Shown here: positions 35,228 through 42,517 of the stretch, one piece after another
Position numbering within the stretch: position 1 is the first letter of the stretch
Layout: each line of letters starts with the position of its first letter
Assembly (NCBI RefSeq): GCF_019219095.1
Contig: NZ_JAHUWH010000010.1
Location: forward strand, 124,001 to 188,000
Length of the DNA stretch: 64,000 nucleotides
Source: Acidovorax sp. sic0104
GTDB taxonomy: Bacteria > Pseudomonadota > Gammaproteobacteria > Burkholderiales > Burkholderiaceae_C
Direction of reading: 5' to 3'
Notes under the pieces: model-generated
Database searches by the model: none
What the model was told of the DNA's origin: nothing
Seen by the model: the letters and a program-made list of their open reading frames with translations, nothing else
Made by a program: the position numbers and the translations under genes

Positions 35228-35983
35228 CTATGCTTGTTTCTTCAGCCGTGGCGCTGTGCGTCTTGTGAGGCCGACCGCCGCAGCTCGTTGCAGCAACTGG
35301 GGCACTGTGAGTATCGTCTCGGGAGGAAAACTGTTTAGCCGAGTGCGATGGAAATCCCAGGTTGAGGTAATGAGATATTGGTCAGCATGTGCACCCAGTG
35401 CCTTCATCAATTTTGCAGTGCGTCGGTGCCGCCTGCGTGCCAAGACCACCACACACGCGCCAAATACAGACTTGAGACTCGAAAAATCGGAATTTATTGC
35501 GATGCACATCGCATCCCAATATCGGATGAACTTCAATTGTTCCTTGCTCAAGCAATCGTCATTAGAGAATTGCACCTGCAATCTCAGTACGTTATAACTA
35601 AGTTGGTCATTTCTGCTCAACCAAAATGTGTGAATAGAGCCAATCTGCGAATCATCTATGAGAACACCTTGAGGCCCAATCAAGGAATCTAAGATTGGCT
35701 TTGTAATGTTGTCGATGTCGCCGACTTTGTCTGTATCTTGTCGTTCAACGCTATGGAGATACCAAGCCAGCTCGATCTGCACACTTCCAGAGATGAGCCA
35801 TTTGAACTTAGACAGTTCATTGCGGATACCCTGCACAAGCTCAATTCGGCGCGCTGCTCTGGATTGGGTGCTAATAATTTCGTCGAAATGCATCTCGATT
35901 GCAATCTCGGCTGTTGCGAGTTCCTCGACTACATATTCGCGGTCAGGCGTGCAGTTTGAACATTCAATTTTGATTACAGTCAC
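35228..35983 (-). CDS. RusA-like endonuclease-fold protein, unusually long (251 aa)
   Basis: Residues about 83-115 carry the signature of RusA Holliday-junction resolvases: GDIDNITKPILDSL then GVLIDDSQIGS, including the acidic residues Asp89, Asp91, Asp99, Asp110 and Asp111 and a Lys95. RusA cleaves four-way junctions. This protein is about twice the usual 120 residues, with an N-terminal domain of about 80 residues (two Cys at the start) and a basic C-terminal domain of about 110 residues that I do not recognise. The start is GTG with an AAGGA site. It is clearly AT-rich compared with its neighbours and lies opposite to the integrase: a typical attachment-end cargo gene. Confidence 0.7.
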   Translation of the reverse strand: MTVIKIECSNCTPDREYVVEELATAEIAIEMHFDEIISTQSRAARRIELVQGIRNELSKFKWLISGSVQIELAWYLHSVERQDTDKVGDIDNITKPILDSLIGPQGVLIDDSQIGSIHTFWLSRNDQLSYNVLRLQVQFSNDDCLSKEQLKFIRYWDAMCIAINSDFSSLKSVFGACVVVLARRRHRRTAKLMKALGAHADQYLITSTWDFHRTRLNSFPPETILTVPQLLQRAAAVGLTRRTAPRLKKQA

Positions 35984-36026
35984 TACCTATCCTTTTCTAC
36001 AAATGTGCCCAAGGCGCGTAGTGATC

Positions 36027-36239
36027 TTAATCCGGCTTTGACTCGACATTCGTTGTCCAAGCTTTTGGGCAACTATGTAGCCACTCTGCGACCTCACTTA
36101 TCAGCCAGAACAACTTGGACCCCATCTTGCGCGGGTGGGGAAACCCGCGTTGCTCAATAAGCGCGCGCAAGGTGTTTTCCACAATGTCCAGTTCGTCCAG
36201 CAGCTGCACTTTGTTGAAAGTAAGGTGCTTCATGGTCAT
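36027..36239 (-). CDS. AlpA-like winged-helix regulator/excisionase (70 aa)
   Basis: A short DNA-binding protein with IEQRGFPHPRKMGSKLFWL followed by SEVAEWL, the AlpA/excisionase MerR-like fold. AlpA-type proteins activate integrase or excision genes in P4-like and P2-like elements. A GAGAGG site precedes the ATG at 36239, which overlaps the stop of the upstream gene (ATGA). It is the promoter-distal gene of the long early operon and is close to int, fitting a Cox/Xis role (inference). Confidence 0.75.
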   Translation of the reverse strand: MTMKHLTFNKVQLLDELDIVENTLRALIEQRGFPHPRKMGSKLFWLISEVAEWLHSCPKAWTTNVESKPD

Positions 36240-36529
36240 TGCCTCTCTGCATGGATGACTTGAAAGCCCAGGCCCACCGCCAGCCCGTGCTCGACCTTCG
36301 CACCGCGCGACTTTTCCCATCCAGGCAGCAGGTACACCGCATCGCACGTTACCAGCCGCGCAATGTCCATGCGCATGCAGTCCAGCCACTGGGCCTTGGG
36401 GTCAGCGTTGATTTCGGCGGGGTTCTCCACATGGTGGCCCTGGGCGCGCAGCGCCGCCGCTGCTGCGTGGAAGGCCGGAAAGTTCAGGTCGGGGTAGCCC
36501 GTCATCGGGCCTGCAACGTAGATTCGCAT
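36236..36529 (-). CDS. DUF4406 (nucleoside 2-deoxyribosyltransferase-like) protein
   Basis: A 97-residue Rossmann-like protein opening with MRIYVAGPMTGYPDLNFPAF and closing with WEKSRGAKVEHGLAVGLGF, the typical DUF4406 pattern. The fold is related to nucleoside 2-deoxyribosyltransferases, and phage members may act in nucleotide salvage; the activity is unproven. The ATG at 36529 has a GGAGGG site; the 346-residue upstream frame is spurious. Confidence 0.8.
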   Translation of the reverse strand: MRIYVAGPMTGYPDLNFPAFHAAAAALRAQGHHVENPAEINADPKAQWLDCMRMDIARLVTCDAVYLLPGWEKSRGAKVEHGLAVGLGFQVIHAERQ

Positions 36530-36540
36530 GGTGGCCCTCC

Positions 36541-36756
36541 CTATCGACTCACGCGCCGGCCCATCACCAGGCTGGGCGGTTGATTGGCCGCGCTGCGGTG
36601 CCGCAACTCGGGGCAGGTGTAGGGCTTGCCTGTCTTCCAGCTCATGCTGATTGACTGCGCGGTGCTGTAGTCCACGCGCTCCGCCTGCCTGATCTGAGCC
36701 CAGCGCGATGGCGCCACGGGATGAGCGAGGCCCGGCGCGTTCTTTGGTTTCGCCAT
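36541..36756 (-). CDS. Small phage protein of unknown function (71 aa)
   Basis: A basic, soluble protein with residues SWKTGKPYTCPELRHRSAAN and no recognised domain. It fits the tight minus-strand early operon (12 nt to the next gene, 3 nt after the previous one), which is the main support. Confidence 0.6.
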   Translation of the reverse strand: MAKPKNAPGLAHPVAPSRWAQIRQAERVDYSTAQSISMSWKTGKPYTCPELRHRSAANQPPSLVMGRRVSR

Positions 36757-36759
36757 GGT

Positions 36760-37035
36760 TCAAGCCTCCGCGCGTTCTTCGATGCGCTCCACGCGCAGCA
36801 CGTTCTTGCCGCTCGTGATGTGCGCATTGGCCTCGGCCTGTTCGGCGTTGGCAGCCTTCACGCGGATGGTTGGCAGCAGATCGGCGTCGGCCAGGTCTTC
36901 CACGTCCGACAGCGTGACGCCCTTGGGCACCAGCGTGGCGCGGTAGCTGCGCAGCCGTTGGATGCCATGCACCGGCACGCTTTGTGGCGCGCCCTTTGCC
37001 ATGTATTTGTCGATGTAGGTCTGTTGGTTTTGCAT
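36760..37035 (-). CDS. Small phage protein of unknown function (91 aa)
   Basis: A soluble protein with a central LPTIRVKAANAEQAEANAHI stretch, which suggests one alpha/beta unit, and a charged C-terminus (ERIEERAEA). The family is unrecognised. It lies in the early operon, 3 nt from its downstream neighbour. Confidence 0.6.
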   Translation of the reverse strand: MQNQQTYIDKYMAKGAPQSVPVHGIQRLRSYRATLVPKGVTLSDVEDLADADLLPTIRVKAANAEQAEANAHITSGKNVLRVERIEERAEA

Positions 37036-37061
37036 GCTTGCTTTCTCGGTGGGTGACTACT

Positions 37062-37280
37062 TCAGGCCACCAGCTGCAGCTGGGCCTGGGCGGGGTTGCT
37101 GATGGGGGCTGCGGGCTGACGGCGGCGGCGGCGCGGCTTGGCGGCATCGGCCAGGCGCTGGCGCTCCGCGTCGAACACGGCGCGCAGGTGTTCTGGCGTG
37201 GTGCCGGCTTGCGACACGTAGCCGCCATGCAGCGGGCGCTGGTAGCAATGCACGCGGGGTTCAGTGCGCTTTGCATTCAT
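37062..37280 (-). CDS. Small phage protein with basic stretch (72 aa)
   Basis: The ATG at 37280 follows GGAG at good spacing, rather than the GTG nine bases upstream. The protein has a run of Arg/Lys (AAKPRRRRRQ) that could contact nucleic acid. Its start overlaps the stop of the next upstream gene by 4 nt. No family is recognised. Confidence 0.6.
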   Translation of the reverse strand: MNAKRTEPRVHCYQRPLHGGYVSQAGTTPEHLRAVFDAERQRLADAAKPRRRRRQPAAPISNPAQAQLQLVA

Positions 37281-37561
37281 GGTTTGCACTCCTTTCGGTC
37301 GGTGGTGGGTTGGAAAAGGTCGGCGCGCGTGATGCGCACGGTGGAAAGCGCGGTCAACAGGTCGGGCAGCAGCTCGGCCGGTGCCTCCAGCACTTCGCGT
37401 TTCATCTGGTCGCGGGCGGCCTGGCTGTCGCCCATGTCGTCGCAGCGGCGGCGCGCAGCCAGTAGCACCTGGGCCTGCAGCGGGGTGGGCTTGCGGCCCG
37501 TTTCGGCCATGCCGCTGCGCGCCTCGGTGGCGGTGGTGTGTTTTGGCGCTTGTTTTTTCAT
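37277..37561 (-). CDS. Small phage protein of unknown function (94 aa)
   Basis: The ATG overlaps the gpA stop codon (TGATG), so translation is coupled to the replication protein. The product is mostly helical by composition, with LQAQVLLAARRRCDDMGD and EAPAELLPDLLTALSTVRI. Its function is unknown. Confidence 0.6.
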   Translation of the reverse strand: MKKQAPKHTTATEARSGMAETGRKPTPLQAQVLLAARRRCDDMGDSQAARDQMKREVLEAPAELLPDLLTALSTVRITRADLFQPTTDRKECKP

Positions 37562-39528
37562 CAGTGCCACGCCTCCGTGGACTGCATGGCGCGCAATGCG
37601 CGGAACTGGGCCACCGTTTCAGGCTTGCACCAGTCCTCTTTGACGTGGCAGCTAGGGGGCACCAACTCCCGGATCAGCTCGCCCGTGATGCGGGCCGTAC
37701 AGTTATTGAAACCAGTCCAAGCGCGCGGCAAAGCCGCGCGGGCCGTGGCCGTGCCGTCGCCCTGCGCTTGTCCTGATGCAGCCTTGGAGTCCACCGCATG
37801 CGCCGCAATGGCCACCTCATCCACCACGGGCGCCCACGCAATGCGGCGGCTCACCAGCCAGCGCCCGCACATGCGCCCGCGCTGCGGCTGCAGGCCCACG
37901 ATGCGGCCCACTTTCACTTCCTCGCCGTATTTGTTCACCTGGCCGGCCTCGGGCGTGCGGTGCGCCGTGCGCAAGTGCCATTTCTTGCGGGGCAGGGCAT
38001 GGCCGCCCATGGCCTCCATGAAGATGCGCCAGTCGGCCTTAATCTCCCCATGCCGGTGGCAGGCGTTGAAAGCGCGCACCGTTGCCCGGTCGCCTTCCTG
38101 CGCGAACAGTTCCAACTGGTCGCCCGTCACGCGGCGCAGCTCGCGCCACACCGTCACGCTGGGCATGCCGATGGTTTGAAACTGCCGAATGCTCCAGTGC
38201 GCGGCCCAGGCGTCCACACGGCGGTGGCCTGCGCCTGATTCCTTCACGTCGCGCGGATTGGTGGCGCCGAAGTCCATGGCGATCTGCTGGCCGTCCACCA
38301 TGTCCTGGTGCTCAGCCAGTGCCAGGTGGCCCACGCTCTTGGCGATGTACTTAGCCACGTAACCAGCGGCACCGCCCTTCACCATGCGCTTGATGTTCAC
38401 GCGGTTCTCCGCCGCACCGCGTTCGTCGCCGTCCTCGCTCAGCCAGTAGTGGCGCACCTTGGCTTCGATGGCCTGCGCTCCCGCTTCATCCTCGGCCCAG
38501 ATAAGCGCATGCCAGTGCGGCGTGGCGTCGTGGTGCGGTTCAGCCACGCGCAGGCCATACATGCGCACGCCCTTGCGCGCCAGCGCTGCCCGAGTCTTGG
38601 CCCACATATCGCGCAGCCACAGTTGGCCGTCGCGCGGAGTGGCGCCGCAATACTTCTTGTTCGGCACGGGGCGGCCACCGCTGCCCAGCTTCACGGGGTG
38701 GAACTTGCTGGGCAGCGTCAACGTGACGAACAGGCCCACATGCACGCGGGCGTCGGCGTATTCCTCCGCGCCCCTGATGCGCGTCATCAGCTCGCCACCG
38801 CGCACGATGGGGTTTGCTGTGCCCAGTTCGGCCAGCTCGCGCAGCGTGTACACCTGGCCCGCCTCATTGCGGAACAGCGTGCGGTCCAGGGCCTCGGCGT
38901 TGCGCTTCACCTGCGCCTGGCGGCGCGCCAGCCCGTCATGGCTGACATACCCGCCCAGGCCCTTGTGCACGCGGCCCATGCCAATGTTTCCGCCCTCGAC
39001 TACGCGCGCAACATGCACGCGCAGACGGCGGCGCCACCACGCGGCATCCTGTGCCCGCTTGATGGCGGGTTCGCCCGCAATGGGCTTGTCTTCAATGATG
39101 CCCACGCAGCGCACCAGCAACCGGATGCTGTCCACGCGCTCCGCGAGGCTGGCGCCCTGGCCAATGGCCAGCGCGTCCAGTTCGTCGGCCTCGCCCGCCA
39201 GCTTCTTGGCCATGTCGCAGATGGCCACGTCATCCAGATTCCAGAGCGCTGCAGCACCAAAGCGGTCTTCATAGTCCGCAATGGACTGCAGCATGTCCCA
39301 CGCCTGCGCCCACTCGGGTGGCTCCTGCAGCCATTCCTGCACGGTCTTTTCCGCTGCCAGCAGTGGGGGCGCTGTGGGCGCCAGGCGCTCGCGTACCGCC
39401 GCCTGCCAACTGGCTGGCGCACACCGAATCACGCGCTCCAAGTGCCCGCGCGCCATGTGCAGCGTGGGCTTGTTCGCGTTCCATTCAGCCAGGCTGCCGT
39501 TGGGCAGCTTGCGCGGTATCGTGGGCAT
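37561..39528 (-). CDS. A: Phage replication initiator, P2 gpA family (HUH endonuclease)
   Basis: A 655-residue rolling-circle initiator. The HUH metal motif is in EPHHDATPHWHAL (about residue 337), and the nucleophile region GYVAKYIAKS (about 390) has the paired tyrosines of the YxxxY motif. P2 gpA nicks the origin within its own gene and starts single-stranded rolling-circle replication; an origin within this gene is expected but was not located. The ATG at 39528 follows the preceding stop by 2 nt. The N-terminal 250 residues are less conserved. Confidence 0.92.
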   Translation of the reverse strand: MPTIPRKLPNGSLAEWNANKPTLHMARGHLERVIRCAPASWQAAVRERLAPTAPPLLAAEKTVQEWLQEPPEWAQAWDMLQSIADYEDRFGAAALWNLDDVAICDMAKKLAGEADELDALAIGQGASLAERVDSIRLLVRCVGIIEDKPIAGEPAIKRAQDAAWWRRRLRVHVARVVEGGNIGMGRVHKGLGGYVSHDGLARRQAQVKRNAEALDRTLFRNEAGQVYTLRELAELGTANPIVRGGELMTRIRGAEEYADARVHVGLFVTLTLPSKFHPVKLGSGGRPVPNKKYCGATPRDGQLWLRDMWAKTRAALARKGVRMYGLRVAEPHHDATPHWHALIWAEDEAGAQAIEAKVRHYWLSEDGDERGAAENRVNIKRMVKGGAAGYVAKYIAKSVGHLALAEHQDMVDGQQIAMDFGATNPRDVKESGAGHRRVDAWAAHWSIRQFQTIGMPSVTVWRELRRVTGDQLELFAQEGDRATVRAFNACHRHGEIKADWRIFMEAMGGHALPRKKWHLRTAHRTPEAGQVNKYGEEVKVGRIVGLQPQRGRMCGRWLVSRRIAWAPVVDEVAIAAHAVDSKAASGQAQGDGTATARAALPRAWTGFNNCTARITGELIRELVPPSCHVKEDWCKPETVAQFRALRAMQSTEAWH

Positions 39529-39530
39529 GG

Positions 39531-39899
39531 CTACACCCGTGCCGCAAGGGCCGTCAGCTGGCCCAGGTGGCGTTTTGCATCGCGCACCACGGTGCGCAGT
39601 TCTTCGCGCTCGGGTAGTGGCAGCTCTTGCCAATTACGGTCGGCCAGCGTGTATAGGTGCTCCACGTCCGCACCGATGCCTGCAATCATCAGCAGCGCCA
39701 CGCGCCACATCACCGGCAGCCTGCGCCACTCCCGCGAGGCCGCATCGTAGAAACGCCCGTTGCTCGCGCTCTGTGTCATTTCATCGCGCAGCTTCATCAA
39801 CTGCTTGAGCACGTCCGCAGGTGGTGGCACGGGCTTGGCCGCTGGCGGCTCTGGTGCCTGCAGCAAGTCCATATCTGGCGCAACCAGTCTCAGATGCAT
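39531..39899 (-). CDS. Phage early protein of unknown function (122 aa)
   Basis: The protein has a Pro-rich N-terminus, a helix LKQLMKLRDEMTQSAS, a single moderately hydrophobic segment MWRVALLMIAGIGADV and a charged C-terminus. It is directly upstream of gpA with a 2-nt gap and overlaps the small gene before it, so it is almost certainly in the same translational unit. Confidence 0.65.
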   Translation of the reverse strand: MHLRLVAPDMDLLQAPEPPAAKPVPPPADVLKQLMKLRDEMTQSASNGRFYDAASREWRRLPVMWRVALLMIAGIGADVEHLYTLADRNWQELPLPEREELRTVVRDAKRHLGQLTALAARV

Positions 39900-40066
39900 G
39901 TGCGCCCCTTCTTCACAGGGGCGATGCCGAAACCGCAGCGGCCACCGGTCAGGCGCGCTGCCAGGTCGAACGCCTGGCGCGTGGCGGCCTGTCGATCAGC
40001 GGCCAGCAGGTGCTGGGTGATGCGCTGGCCGTTGGCCGCGCGATATGTCATGGCGTAGGCGGTCAT
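39890..40066 (-). CDS. Very small phage protein (58 aa)
   Basis: The ATG at 40066 overlaps the stop of the upstream gene (ATGA), and its stop overlaps the start of the next gene by 10 nt, leaving no gap in the operon. The product begins MTAYAMTYRAANGQRITQHL and contains DRQAATRQAFDLAARL and a short basic end with two Cys. No family is known. Confidence 0.65.
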   Translation of the reverse strand: MTAYAMTYRAANGQRITQHLLAADRQAATRQAFDLAARLTGGRCGFGIAPVKKGRTCI

Positions 40067-40332
40067 GGGGCCACCTCACAGGCTTCCGCGTCCACACGCT
40101 CGGCCACTTCGGCAGCAGCCAGCAGAACCTGCGCCAATTGCCGCGCCGCAGCAGCGTCCAGGCTCAATGTCACACTGATTCCACCCGCCCCCTTGTCGGT
40201 GATTCCTACCGTACAGCTCTTGCTATTCGTCGTGCGGCATGTGTAAACGCCCAGCACGCCGCCCAACTTCATGGTCGTTTGGCCGTGGGCTTGGTGGTGG
40301 AATTGCTCTGTCTCTGCATCCGTCATGGCCAT
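40063..40332 (-). CDS. Small phage protein of unknown function (89 aa)
   Basis: An AAAGG site precedes the ATG at 40332, with another in-frame ATG two codons later. The product contains GVYTCRTTNSKSCTVGITDK and an Ala-rich C-terminal helix (AAARQLAQVLLAAAEVAE). It is translationally coupled to the 58-aa gene. Confidence 0.6.
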   Translation of the reverse strand: MAMTDAETEQFHHQAHGQTTMKLGGVLGVYTCRTTNSKSCTVGITDKGAGGISVTLSLDAAAARQLAQVLLAAAEVAERVDAEACEVAP

Positions 40333-40447
40333 GTCCTTTCAGGTTTTCTGGGCAAAAGAAATCCCCGCCTGGCGTTACCGCCTTGCAAAAAAATCGGGGA
40401 TGGGTGGGTGATTGGTGCCGCTGCTTTTCAGCGGCTGGGGGCGCCGG

Positions 40448-40861
40448 CTATGACGTGTTGGCGTCCCCGGCGAACAGATCGCCCGTTACGGGCGTTGTGT
40501 ATCGGGCCTGGTAGGCGGCCTCGCTGGCGTTGTCCAGCACCACGCGCACCATGTCGCGGCGCACGTGGGTGGAAAGCGGAATGTTCACGGTAGGGTCAGG
40601 CGTGGCCGAAGGGCTCAGGGTGCGCGATGCCTCCGCGTCCACGATGAAGGTGTGGCCGCATTCCACGTTCGTGCACTGGTAGATCGACTCGCGCATGGTC
40701 GCGCTCACCATGCGGCTGGTGCGAATCTCTGACGATGCCTTGCAGTGAGGGCAGGGGAAGCGTGTTCCTTCATAGCGCAGCTTTCGCCCCTGATGGCTGT
40801 TGCGCTGGCGCTCAGGCTTCGCCGCCAGCAGCGCTTCGTGCTCTGCGTTTGTGTGCAACAT
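40448..40861 (-). CDS. ogr: Ogr/Delta-family zinc-finger activator of late genes
   Basis: Four cysteines in the pattern CPHC (37, 40) and CTNVEC (63, 68), with the intervening IRTSRMVSATMRESIYQ, match the Ogr/Delta zinc-binding transcription activators of P2 and P4. Ogr contacts the RNA polymerase alpha subunit and turns on the late promoters, so this protein probably controls genes D to M in this prophage. Here it lies in the early operon, not beside D. The ATG at 40861 with an AGGGGA site is preferred over one six codons upstream. It has a longer C-terminus than P2 Ogr (137 against 72 residues). Confidence 0.85.
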   Translation of the reverse strand: MLHTNAEHEALLAAKPERQRNSHQGRKLRYEGTRFPCPHCKASSEIRTSRMVSATMRESIYQCTNVECGHTFIVDAEASRTLSPSATPDPTVNIPLSTHVRRDMVRVVLDNASEAAYQARYTTPVTGDLFAGDANTS

Positions 40862-40925
40862 GCGTTCCCCTGTGGTCATCGTGGTGCAGCTATTGAGCGG
40901 CTTTTGAGCGGCTATTTGCTGCCCC

Positions 40926-41198
40926 TCACTGCGCGGGGGCAGTGTTGCCGCCTTGCTCTGCCATGTAGGCTTCCAGGCCGCGCAGGTACATGCGGCGGCA
41001 GAACCAGGCCAGGCTGCGTTCGTCGGCATCTGCCAGCGCCTTGGCTTGCTCCAGCTCGGCCGGCAGCAGGCGCATGCCCGCCAACTGCATCTTCTTGCTG
41101 TTGTCGGGGGCCACTGGCTCAGACAGGCGGCCTGCGGCGCGATTGGCGGCCACCAGCGCCTGAAAGCTGGGGGCGGAGTTCTTTGCGGTTTGCATCAT
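40926..41198 (-). CDS. Putative ribbon-helix-helix protein (90 aa)
   Basis: After an irregular 35-residue start, the stretch MQLAGMRLLPAELEQAKALA with the following SLAWFCRRMYLRGLEAYM looks like a strand plus two helices of Arc/MetJ-type DNA-binding proteins. It overlaps the next upstream gene by 4 nt. A regulatory role in the early operon is inferred. Confidence 0.6.
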   Translation of the reverse strand: MMQTAKNSAPSFQALVAANRAAGRLSEPVAPDNSKKMQLAGMRLLPAELEQAKALADADERSLAWFCRRMYLRGLEAYMAEQGGNTAPAQ

Positions 41199-41398
41199 GA
41201 TCTTCCTAGGGTGTTGTCAATCGCCAGCTTTGGGCCTGGCTTGATGCCCGTCATTTCGTAGACGCTGCGGTCTATTTGGGCGCTGATTAGCAGCTCAAGC
41301 ACCGCTGTGGTGGACGGCAGCCTGTACGCCTGCCGCAGCAGCTCCAGGTGGTGCTCCATTTCGGCGGAGATTTCCACCTGGGTTTCTGTGGTCTGCAT
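41195..41398 (-). CDS. Putative ribbon-helix-helix-like small phage protein (67 aa)
   Basis: The ATG at 41398 is preferred to a longer frame. The product has a strand TQVEISAEMEHHLELL followed by AVLELLISAQIDRSVYEM, which fits a small RHH-like dimer. No family is certain. Its stop overlaps the start of the next gene. Confidence 0.55.
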   Translation of the reverse strand: MQTTETQVEISAEMEHHLELLRQAYRLPSTTAVLELLISAQIDRSVYEMTGIKPGPKLAIDNTLGRS

Positions 41399-41418
41399 TG
41401 CGCAGGGTGTCCATGGCG

Positions 41419-41640
41419 TCAGCAACGCGCTGCCGCGCCCATGGTGGCCGTCTGCGCCATGGCGCCAAGGCCCAGCTTCTGCAGCTCCTTTTCAGCGGCC
41501 AGCAGCGCCATGTTTTGGATCAGCGTGGCTTTCTGCACGCCCAATCGGTCTGCAAGCACGGCCAGCAGAACATCGTCGGCCTTCTTGAAGCGCACGGTGT
41601 GCCGGTAAACGCGGCGCTGTTCCTTGTTGTCGTATGCCAT
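41419..41640 (-). CDS. Putative ribbon-helix-helix regulator, first gene of the early operon (73 aa)
   Basis: The ATG at 41640 follows a strong GGAGG; a TTG two codons upstream is too close to it. The protein has VYRHTVRFKKADDVLLAVLA then GVQKATLIQNMALLAAEKEL, a strand-helix-helix arrangement typical of RHH repressors. It is the first gene transcribed away from the repressor, the position of Cro/Cox-like switch proteins in P2-type phages. A genetic-switch role is inferred. Confidence 0.65.
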   Translation of the reverse strand: MAYDNKEQRRVYRHTVRFKKADDVLLAVLADRLGVQKATLIQNMALLAAEKELQKLGLGAMAQTATMGAAARC

Positions 41641-41755
41641 TGCCAAAACCTCCTACCCGCCATGCGTGGCGGTGTGTACCATCGTGTTAGATGGCGTTAC
41701 CTGTATGCGCCAAATCTTACTGTAAATATTTTCCGGTTACAAGCCGGATTGGCGC
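41641..41755. promoter_or_regulatory. Divergent early/repressor control region with candidate operators
   Basis: This gap of about 115 nt between the early operon and the repressor is rich in short inverted repeats: ccgcca/tggcgg (41657-41672), ccatc/gatgg (41679-41694), tggcg/cgcca (41692-41712) and tccgg/ccgga (41732-41748). It must contain both divergent promoters. The symmetric sites are candidates for repressor and switch-protein binding. They do not form an obvious set of identical sites, so which protein binds which is open. Confidence 0.6.
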
Positions 41756-42460
41756 ATGAATCAGAAAAAAATTTCTAATGAAGAGGTTCGTACGGAAATT
41801 GGGAGGCGGCTTCGTGAGGAACGGGAGCGGCGCGGGCTGAAGCAGGAAGATTATTTCCGGTTTGGTGACTGGTCCGCACGCACTGTCAGCAACTGGGAGG
41901 CGGGGCGCACAATGCCTACGGCTGAGTTCTTTGCGGACGTTGAGACGCTGGGACTCGATGTGAACTACATCATTACCGGTCGCCGTGCCGCGGGCCCACT
42001 CACCGGCCCTGCAGCAGCGCCCGCAGGCGATGCCGACACTATCCGTATTCCCCTGTTCAGTGCCACAGGCAGCATGGGCAAAGGCAATGACCTCATCACC
42101 GATGACGTGCTTATGGGGGATGTTCCTATTTCGCGCCACTGGCTGGCGCTCAATGTCCCGCGCTCTCGACCCGAGGCGCTGCAGCTAGTGCATGCGTACG
42201 GCGACAGCATGCTGGGCACCCTGAATTCCGGTGACTTCGCCATTGTGGATACGGACTGCCAGGTGGCCGACATTGACGGCGTTTACGTGCTGCAGGCCAA
42301 TGGCCAGCTGTTCATCAAGCGTGTGACCCGCCGTATGGATGGCGCCCATGTGATCACCAGCGATAACCCTAGCGTGCGCACGGTGGACGTGCTTGACGGC
42401 ACCCAGCCTGTACGCATCTGTGGGCGGGTGGTGTATGGATGGAATGGCCGGCGGTTTTAA
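41756..42460 (+). CDS. LexA/S24-type prophage repressor
   Basis: A 234-residue repressor. The N-terminal HTH (residues about 14-55, with SARTVSNWEAGRTMP) binds operators. The C-terminal S24 domain has the Ser151 nucleophile in AYGDSMLGTL and the general-base Lys188 in LFIKRVTRR. Candidate self-cleavage Ala-Gly pairs lie in the linker (79-80 and 90-91). It maintains lysogeny and, if cleavable, would make the prophage RecA/SOS-inducible, unlike P2 itself, whose C repressor lacks such a domain. It is divergent from the early operon, and the ATPase gene starts 57 nt downstream in the same direction. Confidence 0.92.
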   Translation: MNQKKISNEEVRTEIGRRLREERERRGLKQEDYFRFGDWSARTVSNWEAGRTMPTAEFFADVETLGLDVNYIITGRRAAGPLTGPAAAPAGDADTIRIPLFSATGSMGKGNDLITDDVLMGDVPISRHWLALNVPRSRPEALQLVHAYGDSMLGTLNSGDFAIVDTDCQVADIDGVYVLQANGQLFIKRVTRRMDGAHVITSDNPSVRTVDVLDGTQPVRICGRVVYGWNGRRF

Positions 42461-42517
42461 CGGCTTGTGATCTTTTGCGGTAACGCAGAGCAGTCTGTAG
42501 TTTTGAAGGGAGCCACT

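Noticed and set aside
36236-37276. 346-aa frame covering several early genes
   Set aside because: Only its last 97 codons (the DUF4406 protein, with its own GGAGGG site) look coding. The rest overlaps four small genes that have good starts.
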